DNA of 59,059 bases from an uncultured Gallionellaceae bacterium (lineage in GTDB: Bacteria; Pseudomonadota; Gammaproteobacteria; Burkholderiales; Gallionellaceae). This document shows, piece after piece, positions 36,918 to 46,276 of this stretch (position 1 is its first letter; every line of letters starts with the position of its first letter). The stretch is taken from the NCBI GenBank assembly GCA_903876625.1, contig CAIRAO010000035.1:1-59059 (forward strand), given 5' to 3'. Both the position numbers and the translations under genes were made by a program. The notes beneath the pieces were generated by a model. That model was not told the origin of the DNA and did not search any database. It saw nothing but the letters and a program-made list of their open reading frames with translations.

Positions 36918-39713
36918 TTAATGAGCATCATCCCAATTCGCGCCCTCGCCCAACCCGACTTCCAGAGGTACTTTCAATTCGGCAACGTTGCACATCAGTT
37001 CGCGCACTTTTTCTTTTACAAGGGCTAATTCGGTCTGCAGCACCTCGAGTACCAGTTCATCGTGTACTTGCATGATTAGCATGCTTTGTAGCTTTTCTTG
37101 CTCCAACCAGTTTTGTACTTTAACCATCGCCAGTTTGATCAAGTCTGCCGCCGTGCCTTGCATAGGGGCATTGATGGCGGCACGTTCGGCGGCTTGACGG
37201 CGCATGCCGTTTGCGCCATTGATCTCGGGCAACCATAATCTGCGCCCGAACCACGTCTCGACATAACCTTTATTCTTTGCCAGTTCACGGGTGCGATCCA
37301 TATAATTTTTCACGCCGGGGTAACGTGCGAAATAGAGATCGATATATTGCTGCGCGGCACTGCGTTCGATGTTGAGTTGGCTTGCGAGCCCGAAGGCGGA
37401 CATGCCATAGATCAGGCCGAAGTTGATGACCTTGGCATAACGGCGTTGCTCGCTGCTCACGGCATCCAGGGTTGCACCGAAAACCTCAGCCGCAGTGGCG
37501 CGATGAATGTCTTCGCCGTTTGCGAATGCTTTGAGCAGGCCTTCATCTCCAGATAGGTGCGCCATGATGCGCAATTCGATCTGAGAGTAGTCGGCAGAAA
37601 CAATACTTGAACCCGCTGGTGCGATAAACGCTTCTCGGATGCGCCGACCTTCGGCAGAACGTATCGGAATATTTTGCAGGTTGGGATCGTTGGAAGCGAG
37701 GCGCCCAGTTACTGCAACAGCTTGTGAATAGCTTGTATGAACACGCCCGGTGTTTCGGTTCACCATCTTTGGTAATTTATCGGTGTAGGTAGATTTAAGT
37801 TTTGCCATACTGCGATATTCCAGCAGCAATTTTGGCAACGGATAATCCAAAGCCAACTCTTGCAACACATCTTCGTCTGTGGAACGTGCTCCATTGGGTG
37901 TTTTTTTCTTCGAGGGAATTCCAAGTTTATCGAATAGAATTTCCTGCAACTGTTTGGGTGAACTTAAATTGAACGGTTGTCCTGCATGCTCAAATGCCTG
38001 TGCTTCAATCAGCAATAATTTTTCGCCCAATTCCCGACTTTGGATATTGAGCAACTGCGTATCCAGCAGTACACCGTTGCGCTCCATCACGTACAGCGCT
38101 TGTCGCGCGGGCAACTCAATGTCGCGGTAAACCGAGTCCAAACGGCCCATTAGCTGCGGTGATAAGTTTTGATGCAATTGCAAAGTAATGTCGGCATCTT
38201 CCGCCGAGTAGCGTGTCGCCGTGTAGAGGTCAACTTGATCAAAGCCGATTTGCTTGGCACCTTTACCCACCACATCTGCGTAACTGATCGTGCTCAGACC
38301 CAAATGTCGCAAAGCGAGATTGCCCATGTCGTGCGGTTTGTGGCTTTCCAGCACGTAGGATTGTAACAAGGTATCTTCGGCGACACCTGCCAAGGCAATG
38401 CCATGATTGGCAAATATGTGCTGATCGTAATTGAGATTTTGTCCCAGCTTTTTGTGTTCTGCACTTTCCAGCCAGTACTTGAGTTTTTGCAACGCATATT
38501 CACGATTCAACTGACCCGGCGCACCCGGGTAGTGATGCGCCAAAGGCAGATAAGCAGCGTGATGGACTTCGATAGAAAAGGAAATACCGACCAGTTGCTC
38601 GTTCATGACGTCGAGCCCGGTGGTCTCGGTATCAATGCTTACTAGCGGCGCTTGCATGATCTTGGCTATCCACTCATCGAGTTGGGCTTCGGTGAGGATG
38701 GATTCGTAGTGCGAGGTATCGTTGCGGAACAGTTCGCCGGTTGAGGGTTCTAGTTCCCTCTCCCACCGGGGGAGGGTTAGGGACGGGGTGCTTTTGCTTG
38801 CGGAGGAATGTTCGCCAGATTCTCCCCCTCCCCAGCCCTCCCCCGGTGGGAGAGGGAGCAAATTCGCTGGGTGGGATATTTCTCTTAGCCAGCTCTTGAA
38901 GCCAAAGGTCTCAAACAGTCCGCGCAATTTCTCCGTATCCTGCTGCGGCGCCACAAGCTGATCAAACCTTACCGGCAATTCAACATCACACTTTACGGTC
39001 ACCAGCCTGCGCCCTTGCGGCAACCAATCCAGTGCCACGCGTAGATTTTCGCCGACCACTCCGCTAATTTTATCCGCATTAGTTACCAAATTATCCAGCG
39101 TGCCATATTCAGTCAACCACTTAACCGCCGTTTTCGGACCGCATTTGGTGACGCCCGGCACGTTATCCACGGTGTCGCCCACCAAGGTAAGATAATCCAC
39201 AATACGCTCAGGCGGCACGCCAAACTTGACCATTACGCCCGCTTCATCCAAGGTTTCGTTGCTCATGGTGTTGATGAGTTGTACTTGAGCATTGACTAGC
39301 TGAGTCAAGTCTTTGTCACCGGTAGAAATAATGCAGCGTGCACCGCCTTCTGCAGCTTGTTTTGCCAAAGTGCCGATCACATCGTCCGCCTCAACTCCGT
39401 CAATCATCAAAATATTCCAGCCGTAAGCCGCGACGGCCTCATGCAGCGGTTCAATTTGCGCGCGCAAGTCCTCTGGCATGGATGGACGATTGGCCTTGTA
39501 CTCTGAATACCAGTCGTCGCGGAAAGTTTTGCCTTTGGCGTCAAATACGCAGGCGCTATAATCCGCCGGGTAATCTTTTTGCAAACGGCGCAGCATATTG
39601 AGCACGCCCTGTATGGCTCCCGTGGGTAAGCCGCCCGGGCTGCGTAAATCAGGCATCGCATGGAATGCGCGATACAGGTAAGATGAGCCGTCGACTAATA
39701 ACAATGTTTTCAT
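36918..39713 (-). CDS. polA: DNA polymerase I
   Basis: LLVDGSSYLYRAFHAMPDLRSPGGLPTGAIQGVLNML; SIDTETTGLD exo motif; SADYSQIELRIMAHLSGD; contains repeat-derived interdomain insert. Confidence 0.97.
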   Translation of the reverse strand: MKTLLLVDGSSYLYRAFHAMPDLRSPGGLPTGAIQGVLNMLRRLQKDYPADYSACVFDAKGKTFRDDWYSEYKANRPSMPEDLRAQIEPLHEAVAAYGWNILMIDGVEADDVIGTLAKQAAEGGARCIISTGDKDLTQLVNAQVQLINTMSNETLDEAGVMVKFGVPPERIVDYLTLVGDTVDNVPGVTKCGPKTAVKWLTEYGTLDNLVTNADKISGVVGENLRVALDWLPQGRRLVTVKCDVELPVRFDQLVAPQQDTEKLRGLFETFGFKSWLREISHPANLLPLPPGEGWGGGESGEHSSASKSTPSLTLPRWERELEPSTGELFRNDTSHYESILTEAQLDEWIAKIMQAPLVSIDTETTGLDVMNEQLVGISFSIEVHHAAYLPLAHHYPGAPGQLNREYALQKLKYWLESAEHKKLGQNLNYDQHIFANHGIALAGVAEDTLLQSYVLESHKPHDMGNLALRHLGLSTISYADVVGKGAKQIGFDQVDLYTATRYSAEDADITLQLHQNLSPQLMGRLDSVYRDIELPARQALYVMERNGVLLDTQLLNIQSRELGEKLLLIEAQAFEHAGQPFNLSSPKQLQEILFDKLGIPSKKKTPNGARSTDEDVLQELALDYPLPKLLLEYRSMAKLKSTYTDKLPKMVNRNTGRVHTSYSQAVAVTGRLASNDPNLQNIPIRSAEGRRIREAFIAPAGSSIVSADYSQIELRIMAHLSGDEGLLKAFANGEDIHRATAAEVFGATLDAVSSEQRRYAKVINFGLIYGMSAFGLASQLNIERSAAQQYIDLYFARYPGVKNYMDRTRELAKNKGYVETWFGRRLWLPEINGANGMRRQAAERAAINAPMQGTAADLIKLAMVKVQNWLEQEKLQSMLIMQVHDELVLEVLQTELALVKEKVRELMCNVAELKVPLEVGLGEGANWDDAH
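38754..38861. repeat. REP-like inverted pair embedded in frame in polA
   Basis: ccctctcccaccgggggagggttagggacgggg ... ccccctccccagccctcccccggtgggagagggagcaaa. Confidence 0.9.
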
Positions 39714-39731
39714 TTTCGTTGAGAATTTAAG

Positions 39732-40448
39732 ATGAATAACCAGACCAAAATACCCCAATCACATTTACCCGAGTTGACTCAGTCGAAAGAAGCCTGGCGC
39801 GTTTTCGGCATTATGTCAGAATTCGTCTCTGCCACCGAACGCTTGCAAGATATTCAACCGGCAGTCAGCATCTTTGGCAGTGCCCGCATCGCGCATGACC
39901 ATCCCTATTACAAGCTCACCGAAGAAATTTCTCGACTGCTTTCAGATGCGGGTTTTTCGGTCATTTCAGGCGGCGGCCCCGGCGTAATGGAGGCCGCTAA
40001 CAAAGGTGCGTTTTATGGCAAATCGCCCAGTGTGGGCCTCAATATTCAGCTTCCTCACGAGCAGCATACCAATCCATACCAAAATATCAGCCAGACTTTC
40101 CAGCATTTTTTCACTCGCAAAGTCATGTTTGTCAAATTCGCCAACGCCTATGTAGTGATGCCCGGCGGCTTTGGCACGCTGGACGAACTGATGGAAGCCC
40201 TGACACTGGTACAGACCGGCAAAACGCGTCGTATGCCGATTATCCTGGTTGGGAGCAAATTCTGGGGTGGCATGGTGGAATGGTTCAAAACAAGCTTGCT
40301 GGATGAAAAAATGATTGGCCCTGAAGATATGAACTTGATTCAAGTTATCGACGAGCCGGAACAGATTGTCAGCGCGATTTTCAAACATTATGAAACACGC
40401 GGGTTTGAGCCTTCGGCATCGGAACGTGAAATGCAATTGAATCTATAA
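39732..40448 (+). CDS. LOG family protein (TIGR00730-like nucleotide 5'-monophosphate phosphoribohydrolase family)
   Basis: ISGGGPGVMEAANKGAF; MPGGFGTLDELMEALTLVQTGK. Confidence 0.92.
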   Translation: MNNQTKIPQSHLPELTQSKEAWRVFGIMSEFVSATERLQDIQPAVSIFGSARIAHDHPYYKLTEEISRLLSDAGFSVISGGGPGVMEAANKGAFYGKSPSVGLNIQLPHEQHTNPYQNISQTFQHFFTRKVMFVKFANAYVVMPGGFGTLDELMEALTLVQTGKTRRMPIILVGSKFWGGMVEWFKTSLLDEKMIGPEDMNLIQVIDEPEQIVSAIFKHYETRGFEPSASEREMQLNL

Positions 40449-40490
40449 GTAGCCTGTTAAAATAACCATACAATTTTTGGAATATACCCC

Positions 40491-40820
40491 ATGCGCCTTA
40501 TTGCTATATTGTTACTTGCTTGTCTAAGCACGGTTGTTTGCGCCGAAGACTCAAAATCTACAGATCCAAAACCACTTCCTACAATACCTTCTCTTGACCC
40601 GAATGAATCACCGGATGAACCTGGAATTACAATCACCAAGCAGACTGAGCAGACCGTTGAAGAATTCCGTTCTCATGGCAAACTGTACATGATCAAGATC
40701 ACCCCAAAACACGGCAAACCTTATTATTTGATTGATGATCATGGAGATGGAAAATTTGCACGTCAAGAAAGTTTGGATTCCGGTCTGAGAGTACCACAGT
40801 GGGTTATTCTAAAATTCTGA
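40491..40820 (+). CDS. DUF2782 domain-containing protein
   Basis: Signal peptide; EFRSHGKLYMIKITPKHGKPYYLIDDHGDGKF. Confidence 0.8.
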   Translation: MRLIAILLLACLSTVVCAEDSKSTDPKPLPTIPSLDPNESPDEPGITITKQTEQTVEEFRSHGKLYMIKITPKHGKPYYLIDDHGDGKFARQESLDSGLRVPQWVILKF

Positions 40821-40836
40821 TATAGGTCTTAACAGC

Positions 40837-41778
40837 ATGGCAGTTTTCACTCGCGTTACCGAAGCGGATATAACCGCATGGTTGAATAATTACTCACTCG
40901 GAACTTTACTTGAATTACAAGGCATTCCTGCCGGCATAGAAAATACCAATTACTTTGTTACTACCAGCAATGGACGCTTTGTCTTAACCTTGTTTGAAAA
41001 ACTCACTGCAGACGAACTTCCTTTTTATCTCAACTTGATGGCACATCTCGCAAGGCATGGCATTCCATGCCCTTGCCCGGTCGCGGATAAAAATAATTTT
41101 TTCCTGAGCACCTTGAATGGCAAACCTGCCTGCATCGTAAGCCGACTGCATGGCAAGTCTGTTACCCAACCAACCGCAACTCAATGTGCTTCAGTGGGTG
41201 CGATGCTCGGACAATTACACAGCGCGGGATTAAGCTTTGGGGATGTCATGCCCAATCCACGTGGCGCAAATTGGCGCGGCAATGCGGCTCTATTAGTCCG
41301 CAAATTTTTAGCCGTGCATGATGCATCACAACTTGATTCCGAAGTGGCATATCACGCACAAAACACCCTGAACAATCTTCCACGCGGCGTGGTTCATGCC
41401 GATTTATTTCGTGACAATGTATTGATGGATGGCGACCGTGTAGGCGGATTGATTGACTTCTATTTCGCCTGCAATGATTGCCTGCTCTACGATGTAGCCA
41501 TCACCGTAAATGACTGGTGCATGACGCCTGCAAATAAATTGGATGAGGAACGGACTCGTGCTTTTCTAAATGCTTATCATGCCGTCCGTCCTTTCACCTC
41601 ACAAGAATCTGAAAGTTGGCCAACAGCCCTACGGGTAGCCGCTCTGCGTTTTTGGGTCTCACGATTATTTGATTTAAATCTGCCGAGAGACGGAGAAATA
41701 GTCAACGCTCACAATCCGGATCAATTCAAGCAAATCCTGCAAAATCACATTGCCAACAAACAACCAATTTGGTTATAA
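40837..41778 (+). CDS. thrB: Homoserine kinase (ThrB2/aminoglycoside phosphotransferase-like)
   Basis: MAVFTRVTEADITAWLNNYSLGTLLELQGIPAGIENTNYFV; GVVHADLFRDNVLMDG. Confidence 0.93.
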   Translation: MAVFTRVTEADITAWLNNYSLGTLLELQGIPAGIENTNYFVTTSNGRFVLTLFEKLTADELPFYLNLMAHLARHGIPCPCPVADKNNFFLSTLNGKPACIVSRLHGKSVTQPTATQCASVGAMLGQLHSAGLSFGDVMPNPRGANWRGNAALLVRKFLAVHDASQLDSEVAYHAQNTLNNLPRGVVHADLFRDNVLMDGDRVGGLIDFYFACNDCLLYDVAITVNDWCMTPANKLDEERTRAFLNAYHAVRPFTSQESESWPTALRVAALRFWVSRLFDLNLPRDGEIVNAHNPDQFKQILQNHIANKQPIWL

Positions 41779-41786
41779 ATCTAAAT

Positions 41787-42587
41787 ATGGAAATTCGTAA
41801 ACTAAATGCTGCACGCGGATGGATATGGGTGACGCACGGTTACACGCTTATTATGCGCAACCCGATGTTAAGTCTTGTCGCCGCGGCCATCTCGGCGACT
41901 GTCATTCTTTTAACATTGATGATACCGATGATCGGACCATTACTGGCTGTATTGCTCATGCCGGTTTTGATTGCGGGTTACACGCGCATTTGCAGAACCC
42001 TGGAAGAAGACGAAAAAGTTGAACTTCCGCTTATTTTTGCCGATTTCCAAAAACATACACCGCGTCTAATTGCGCTTGGCGGACTTTTGCTCATCGGCTT
42101 ATTGCTTGCTTCGATCATAACCATCACGATCGGTGGTGATTCACTCGCTACTTTTATGGATGGCGTCAAATCCGCCAATGATCCGGATATGCTGTTTGAG
42201 GCAATGTTGACCGCTGGATCCAGTATTGCCTTTAGTTTAGCCGTTGGCTTCACTTTGACCTTCACATTGATGATGGCATTTCAATTTGCCCCGATGCTGG
42301 TTTATTTCAGCGATATCACTCCTTTGTCAGCAATGCGCGCCAGCTTGACCGGATCAATACGCAATTTCATTCCATACACTATTTACAGTATCATCATGCA
42401 ATTGATTGCATTGATGCTGAGCGTTTTACCTTTCAATCTTGGCTTGGTTGTGTTGGTTCCGCTTGGATTCAGTTCGCTCTATGTCAGTTACCGAAATATC
42501 TTCCCGTTTCCGGATGAACTTGCATCAAGCCAACCTGCCGCTAATGATTCAGAAATCAGACCGGACGACACACACCCGTCCGTTTGA
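41787..42587 (+). CDS. BPSS1780 family membrane protein
   Basis: RGWIWVTHGYTLIMRNPMLSLVAAAI; multi-TM. Confidence 0.75.
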   Translation: MEIRKLNAARGWIWVTHGYTLIMRNPMLSLVAAAISATVILLTLMIPMIGPLLAVLLMPVLIAGYTRICRTLEEDEKVELPLIFADFQKHTPRLIALGGLLLIGLLLASIITITIGGDSLATFMDGVKSANDPDMLFEAMLTAGSSIAFSLAVGFTLTFTLMMAFQFAPMLVYFSDITPLSAMRASLTGSIRNFIPYTIYSIIMQLIALMLSVLPFNLGLVVLVPLGFSSLYVSYRNIFPFPDELASSQPAANDSEIRPDDTHPSV

Positions 42588-42670
42588 GTTATCACCCTGA
42601 CCCCCACCTATGTTGCCACAGAGAACACCGATAGCAATCTGTGGTTGATTTTGGTCAGTACACGTTTTGC

Positions 42671-42800
42671 ATAAAAATTCAATTAGCTATGCCAGACAAG
42701 GCGCGAGTAAAAAATTGTTCCGATGCATAGGTATGATATGTTAGCGGTTATTTTTATGAGTAACGCAGTATGGCGACGATAAATGGATTTTTAGAAGCCC
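42671..42800 (+). repeat. Degenerate copy of the MITE-like repeat at 47870-48010, upstream of tupB
   Basis: gccagacaaggcgcgagtaaaaaattg...atgagtaacgcagtatggcgacga aligns with reverse complement of 47870-48010. Confidence 0.75.
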
Positions 42801-42803
42801 CAG

Positions 42804-43499
42804 ATGCTGACCACACTTGAGGAAGCTATCGCGCTACTCGCACATCTAGATGCAGGTGTGCTGGCTATCGTTTGGCTTTCACTTAGAGTCAGTTTGTCGG
42901 CAGTTCTTCTGGGTTCGTTGTTGGGTTTACCGCTGGGAGCATGGGTGGCTGTTTCTCGTTTTCCGGGGCGCGCCACATTTACGGTTTTTCTCAACGGTAT
43001 GATGGGTATGCCAACCGTGGTATTGGGAGTGATCGTTTATCTCATTCTGTCGCGTTCCGGTCCTCTGGGTAGTTTTGGCCTATTATTCTCACCCACAGCG
43101 ATGATCATTGCACAAACGCTGCTGGTTGCTCCGCTAATCGCAGCGCTTACACGCCAAGTGATCGAAGATGTATGGCGCGACTACGAAATGGAGCTGACCG
43201 CCTTTCGTTATACACGCTGGCAAAGCATGCTCACGTTGCTCTACGATTGCCGTTTCAGTTTGGTTGTCTCGGTGCTTGCCGGTCTGGGGCGCGCGATTTC
43301 CGAGGTTGGGGCGGTCATGATTGTCGGTGGTAACATTGAAGGTTTCACACGCGTTATGTCTACCGCAATTGCACTCGAAACTGCTAAAGGTGACTTGGCC
43401 CTATCGATTGCTTTGGGATTTGTCCTGATTGCGCTGGTGCTTGGTCTAAATGCAGTCGCCTATGGCTTGCGCCAATGGGCGATGAGAAAATACGGTTAG
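42804..43499 (+). CDS. tupB: Tungstate/molybdate ABC transporter permease
   Basis: SLRVSLSAVLLGSLLGLPLGAWVAV; LTAFRYTRWQSMLTLLYDCRFSLVVSVLAGLGRAISEVGAVMIVGGN EAA loop. Confidence 0.85.
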   Translation: MLTTLEEAIALLAHLDAGVLAIVWLSLRVSLSAVLLGSLLGLPLGAWVAVSRFPGRATFTVFLNGMMGMPTVVLGVIVYLILSRSGPLGSFGLLFSPTAMIIAQTLLVAPLIAALTRQVIEDVWRDYEMELTAFRYTRWQSMLTLLYDCRFSLVVSVLAGLGRAISEVGAVMIVGGNIEGFTRVMSTAIALETAKGDLALSIALGFVLIALVLGLNAVAYGLRQWAMRKYG

Positions 43500-43503
43500 C
43501 GGC

Positions 43504-44223
43504 ATGTTCCCCATTCACATTGAGCAATTACGTTTTACGCCTAATGGTCGAACTGTGTTGGCGGGTGTCGATCTCGATTTGAATGGCGAAGGTATTTCAG
43601 TGATTCTAGGTCCCAACGGCTCAGGAAAGAGCGTGCTGATCAGGATGATAGCCGGATTGGCAAGGCCGGATGGAGGTAGCATTACTTGGAAAGGAAATGG
43701 CGTACCGGCAGGACAAATTGCAATTGTCTTCCAGCATCCCATGTTACTTCGTTCTTCAGTGGCAGATAACGTCGCATTAGGACTTAAACCAATGGGTTTG
43801 ACTCGAAATGATATTAATATTAGGGTCGGTGAAATGCTTAAGCGGGTCGGATTAACACATCGTGCAGAAGACAGCGCACGTCTATTGTCTGGTGGCGAAC
43901 GCCAGAGACTGACTCTGGCACGTGCGTGGGCGGTACGTCCGCGATTATTATTGTTGGACGAACCTACAGCAGCTCTGGATCCAACTGCCACCGAGACCGT
44001 GGAGCAAATCGTGCGTGAGATACGCACCGATGGTACGAAGATTGTGATGACTACGCAAAATTTGGGGCAGGCAATGCGTCTGTCTGATGATGTTGTTTTT
44101 ATTGAAGCAGGGTGTATTCGCGAGCACACCATTTCAGCTCGCTTTTTTTCAAGGCCTCAATCACATGAGGCAAGGCTTTTTATTAAAGGAGAACTACCAT
44201 GGCGAATTTCATTCGACGATTGA
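43504..44223 (+). CDS. tupC: Tungstate/molybdate ABC transporter ATP-binding protein
   Basis: GPNGSGKSVLIRMIAGL; LLSGGERQRLTLARAWAVRPRLLLLDEPTAALD. Confidence 0.87.
   Translation: MFPIHIEQLRFTPNGRTVLAGVDLDLNGEGISVILGPNGSGKSVLIRMIAGLARPDGGSITWKGNGVPAGQIAIVFQHPMLLRSSVADNVALGLKPMGLTRNDINIRVGEMLKRVGLTHRAEDSARLLSGGERQRLTLARAWAVRPRLLLLDEPTAALDPTATETVEQIVREIRTDGTKIVMTTQNLGQAMRLSDDVVFIEAGCIREHTISARFFSRPQSHEARLFIKGELPWRISFDD
44154..44181 (+). terminator. Terminator-like hairpin in the 3' end of tupC, ahead of tupA
   Basis: gcctca atcaca tgaggc aaggcttttt. Confidence 0.4.
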
Positions 44224-45011
44224 TACTTACTCTCGGCAGTATTGCACTGATTGCCAGTGCGCATGCCGACGAGGTTTTCGTATTGGCTTCAACTACGTCC
44301 ACAGAGCAGTCTGGATTGTTCGGATATATTCTTCCGATGTTTACCGCAAAGACCGGGATTCAGATCAAGTTGGTGGCACTGGGCACTGGTCAAGCATTGG
44401 ATACGGGTCGGCGCGGTGATGCCGATGTGTTACTGGTGCATGACCGCCCAGCCGAAGACAAGTTTATTGCTGAAGGCTGGGGAGTAGAGCGGCGTGACGT
44501 CATGCATAATGATTTTATTTTATTAGGCCCCAAGAATGATCCTGCAAAAATCAAGGGCGCCAAAGATGCGTCAGAAGCTTTCAAACGTTTGGCGGCGGCT
44601 AATGCTCCTTTCGTTTCGCGGGGAGACAAGAGTGGCACCAACGCTGCAGAATTGCGATTTTGGCAGTCAGCTGGAATTGATCCGAAATCAAACACCGGCT
44701 ACAAGGAGGCGGGAACCGGAATGGGCCCTACGCTTAATATGGCCGCCGCTATGAACGGATATACATTATCTGATCGCGGAACATGGCTGGCTTTCAAAAA
44801 TCGTCAGGAACTGGAAATACTTTTTTCAGGTGATAACCGTATGTTCAATCCCTATGGCGTTATGCTGGTGAACCCGGCGAAGTACCCAACCGTCAAGAAA
44901 GAAATAGGAATGAAATTCATTGACTGGCTAACCGGTAAAGAAGGTCAATCTGCCATCGCTGGTTACAAAATCAACGGCGAACAATTGTTTTTTCCCGACG
45001 CTAAAAATTAA
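44199..45011 (+). CDS. tupA: Tungstate/molybdate ABC transporter substrate-binding protein
   Basis: Signal peptide; STTSTEQSGLFGYILPMFTAKTGIQIKLVALGTGQALDTGRRGDADVLLVHD. Confidence 0.88.
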   Translation: MANFIRRLILTLGSIALIASAHADEVFVLASTTSTEQSGLFGYILPMFTAKTGIQIKLVALGTGQALDTGRRGDADVLLVHDRPAEDKFIAEGWGVERRDVMHNDFILLGPKNDPAKIKGAKDASEAFKRLAAANAPFVSRGDKSGTNAAELRFWQSAGIDPKSNTGYKEAGTGMGPTLNMAAAMNGYTLSDRGTWLAFKNRQELEILFSGDNRMFNPYGVMLVNPAKYPTVKKEIGMKFIDWLTGKEGQSAIAGYKINGEQLFFPDAKN

Positions 45012-45031
45012 TTCATCTACGAGGCAATATC

Positions 45032-46276
45032 ATGACCAATACCAATAACTGGGGAAGCACCGAAACTTCTTTGAGTGTCGCCAAAGCACGAGAAATCATG
45101 CTTGAGGCAGTGACCCCTGTTGAAGGTTGGGAAAGTGTGCAAATTCGTTCCGCACTAGGACGTGTATTGAGTCGAGACGTGGTCGCTCCTTTCGACGTTC
45201 CGGCTCACGACAACTCGGCCATGGACGGCTTTGCTGTGCGAGCTGCAGACCTTTCCGGTAATGAGACCCGCTTAACAATAGTGGGCACTGCATTCGCCGG
45301 AGCCGCATTTTCTGGCGTGGTCGGTGCAGGTCAGGCAGTGCGTGTGATGACCGGCGCGGTCTTGCCGCGCGGAGCTGATTCCATCGTGGTTCAGGAAGAA
45401 GCAAGAGTGGAAGGTGACACTGTGATCCTGCCTGCAATAAAGCGTGTTGGTCAGCATGTTCGTCGCGCCGGAGAAGATCTGGCTGCCGGAAAATCGGCCT
45501 TGCTAGCCGGAAAACGAATTGGTCCTGCCGAGCTAGGGTTAATGGCGTCGTTGGGTTATGCCGAGGTAGCAGTGCGCCGCCGGCCTCGCATCGCCTTTTT
45601 TTCCACCGGAGACGAACTAGCTTCCATTGGTCGCACGCTGGCGCCAGGGGAAGTGTATGACAGTAACCGCTACACGCTTTACGGAGTGCTAACACGTTTA
45701 GGTGTTGAAGTTTTGGATATGGGCGTGGTGCGAGACGATCCAGTGATCATGGAGCAAGCTTTCACCGAAGCGGCTAAACAAGCCGATGCGATCATCACTA
45801 CCGGCGGTGTGTCCGTGGGCGAGGCAGATTTCGTCAAGGACATCATGTCGCGCATGGGTGAGGTGCGCTTTTGGAAAATCGACATCAAACCCGGTCGTCC
45901 CATGGCATTCGGGCGCTTGGGTAATGCATGGTTATTCGGTTTGCCGGGTAATCCGGTCGCAGTGATGGTGAATTACTACCAGATCGTGCTCGATACTTTG
46001 ATCAAACTTCAAGGTGAGACTCCAATCCCGCCGCGTCCAAGTTTTCGCGTGACTTGTACCGAACCTATCCGCAAACTGACCGGCAGGCGCGAGTTCCCGC
46101 GTGGTGTGCTGTTTCAGGCAGAGGGCCAGTGGAAAGTGAAGCTTTCCGGCAATCAGGGTTCGGGCGTATTGCGTTCGATGGTGGAAGCGAACTGTTTCAT
46201 CATTTTGCCCGAGGACGGAAACAGTGTTGAGATGGGTGATTTGGTAGACGTGCAACCTTTTGAAGGATTGATCTGA
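45032..46276 (+). CDS. moeA: Molybdopterin molybdenumtransferase MoeA (paralogue 1)
   Basis: VPAHDNSAMDGFAVRAADL; MTGAVLPRGADSIVVQEE; GLPGNPVAVMVNYYQ. Confidence 0.94.
   Translation: MTNTNNWGSTETSLSVAKAREIMLEAVTPVEGWESVQIRSALGRVLSRDVVAPFDVPAHDNSAMDGFAVRAADLSGNETRLTIVGTAFAGAAFSGVVGAGQAVRVMTGAVLPRGADSIVVQEEARVEGDTVILPAIKRVGQHVRRAGEDLAAGKSALLAGKRIGPAELGLMASLGYAEVAVRRRPRIAFFSTGDELASIGRTLAPGEVYDSNRYTLYGVLTRLGVEVLDMGVVRDDPVIMEQAFTEAAKQADAIITTGGVSVGEADFVKDIMSRMGEVRFWKIDIKPGRPMAFGRLGNAWLFGLPGNPVAVMVNYYQIVLDTLIKLQGETPIPPRPSFRVTCTEPIRKLTGRREFPRGVLFQAEGQWKVKLSGNQGSGVLRSMVEANCFIILPEDGNSVEMGDLVDVQPFEGLI

Noticed and set aside
42595-42650. Inverted repeat ccacaga...tctgtgg upstream of tup as a ModE/MoCo-riboswitch candidate
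   Set aside because: Does not match the ModE palindrome or the MoCo riboswitch fold by eye; too short to support.
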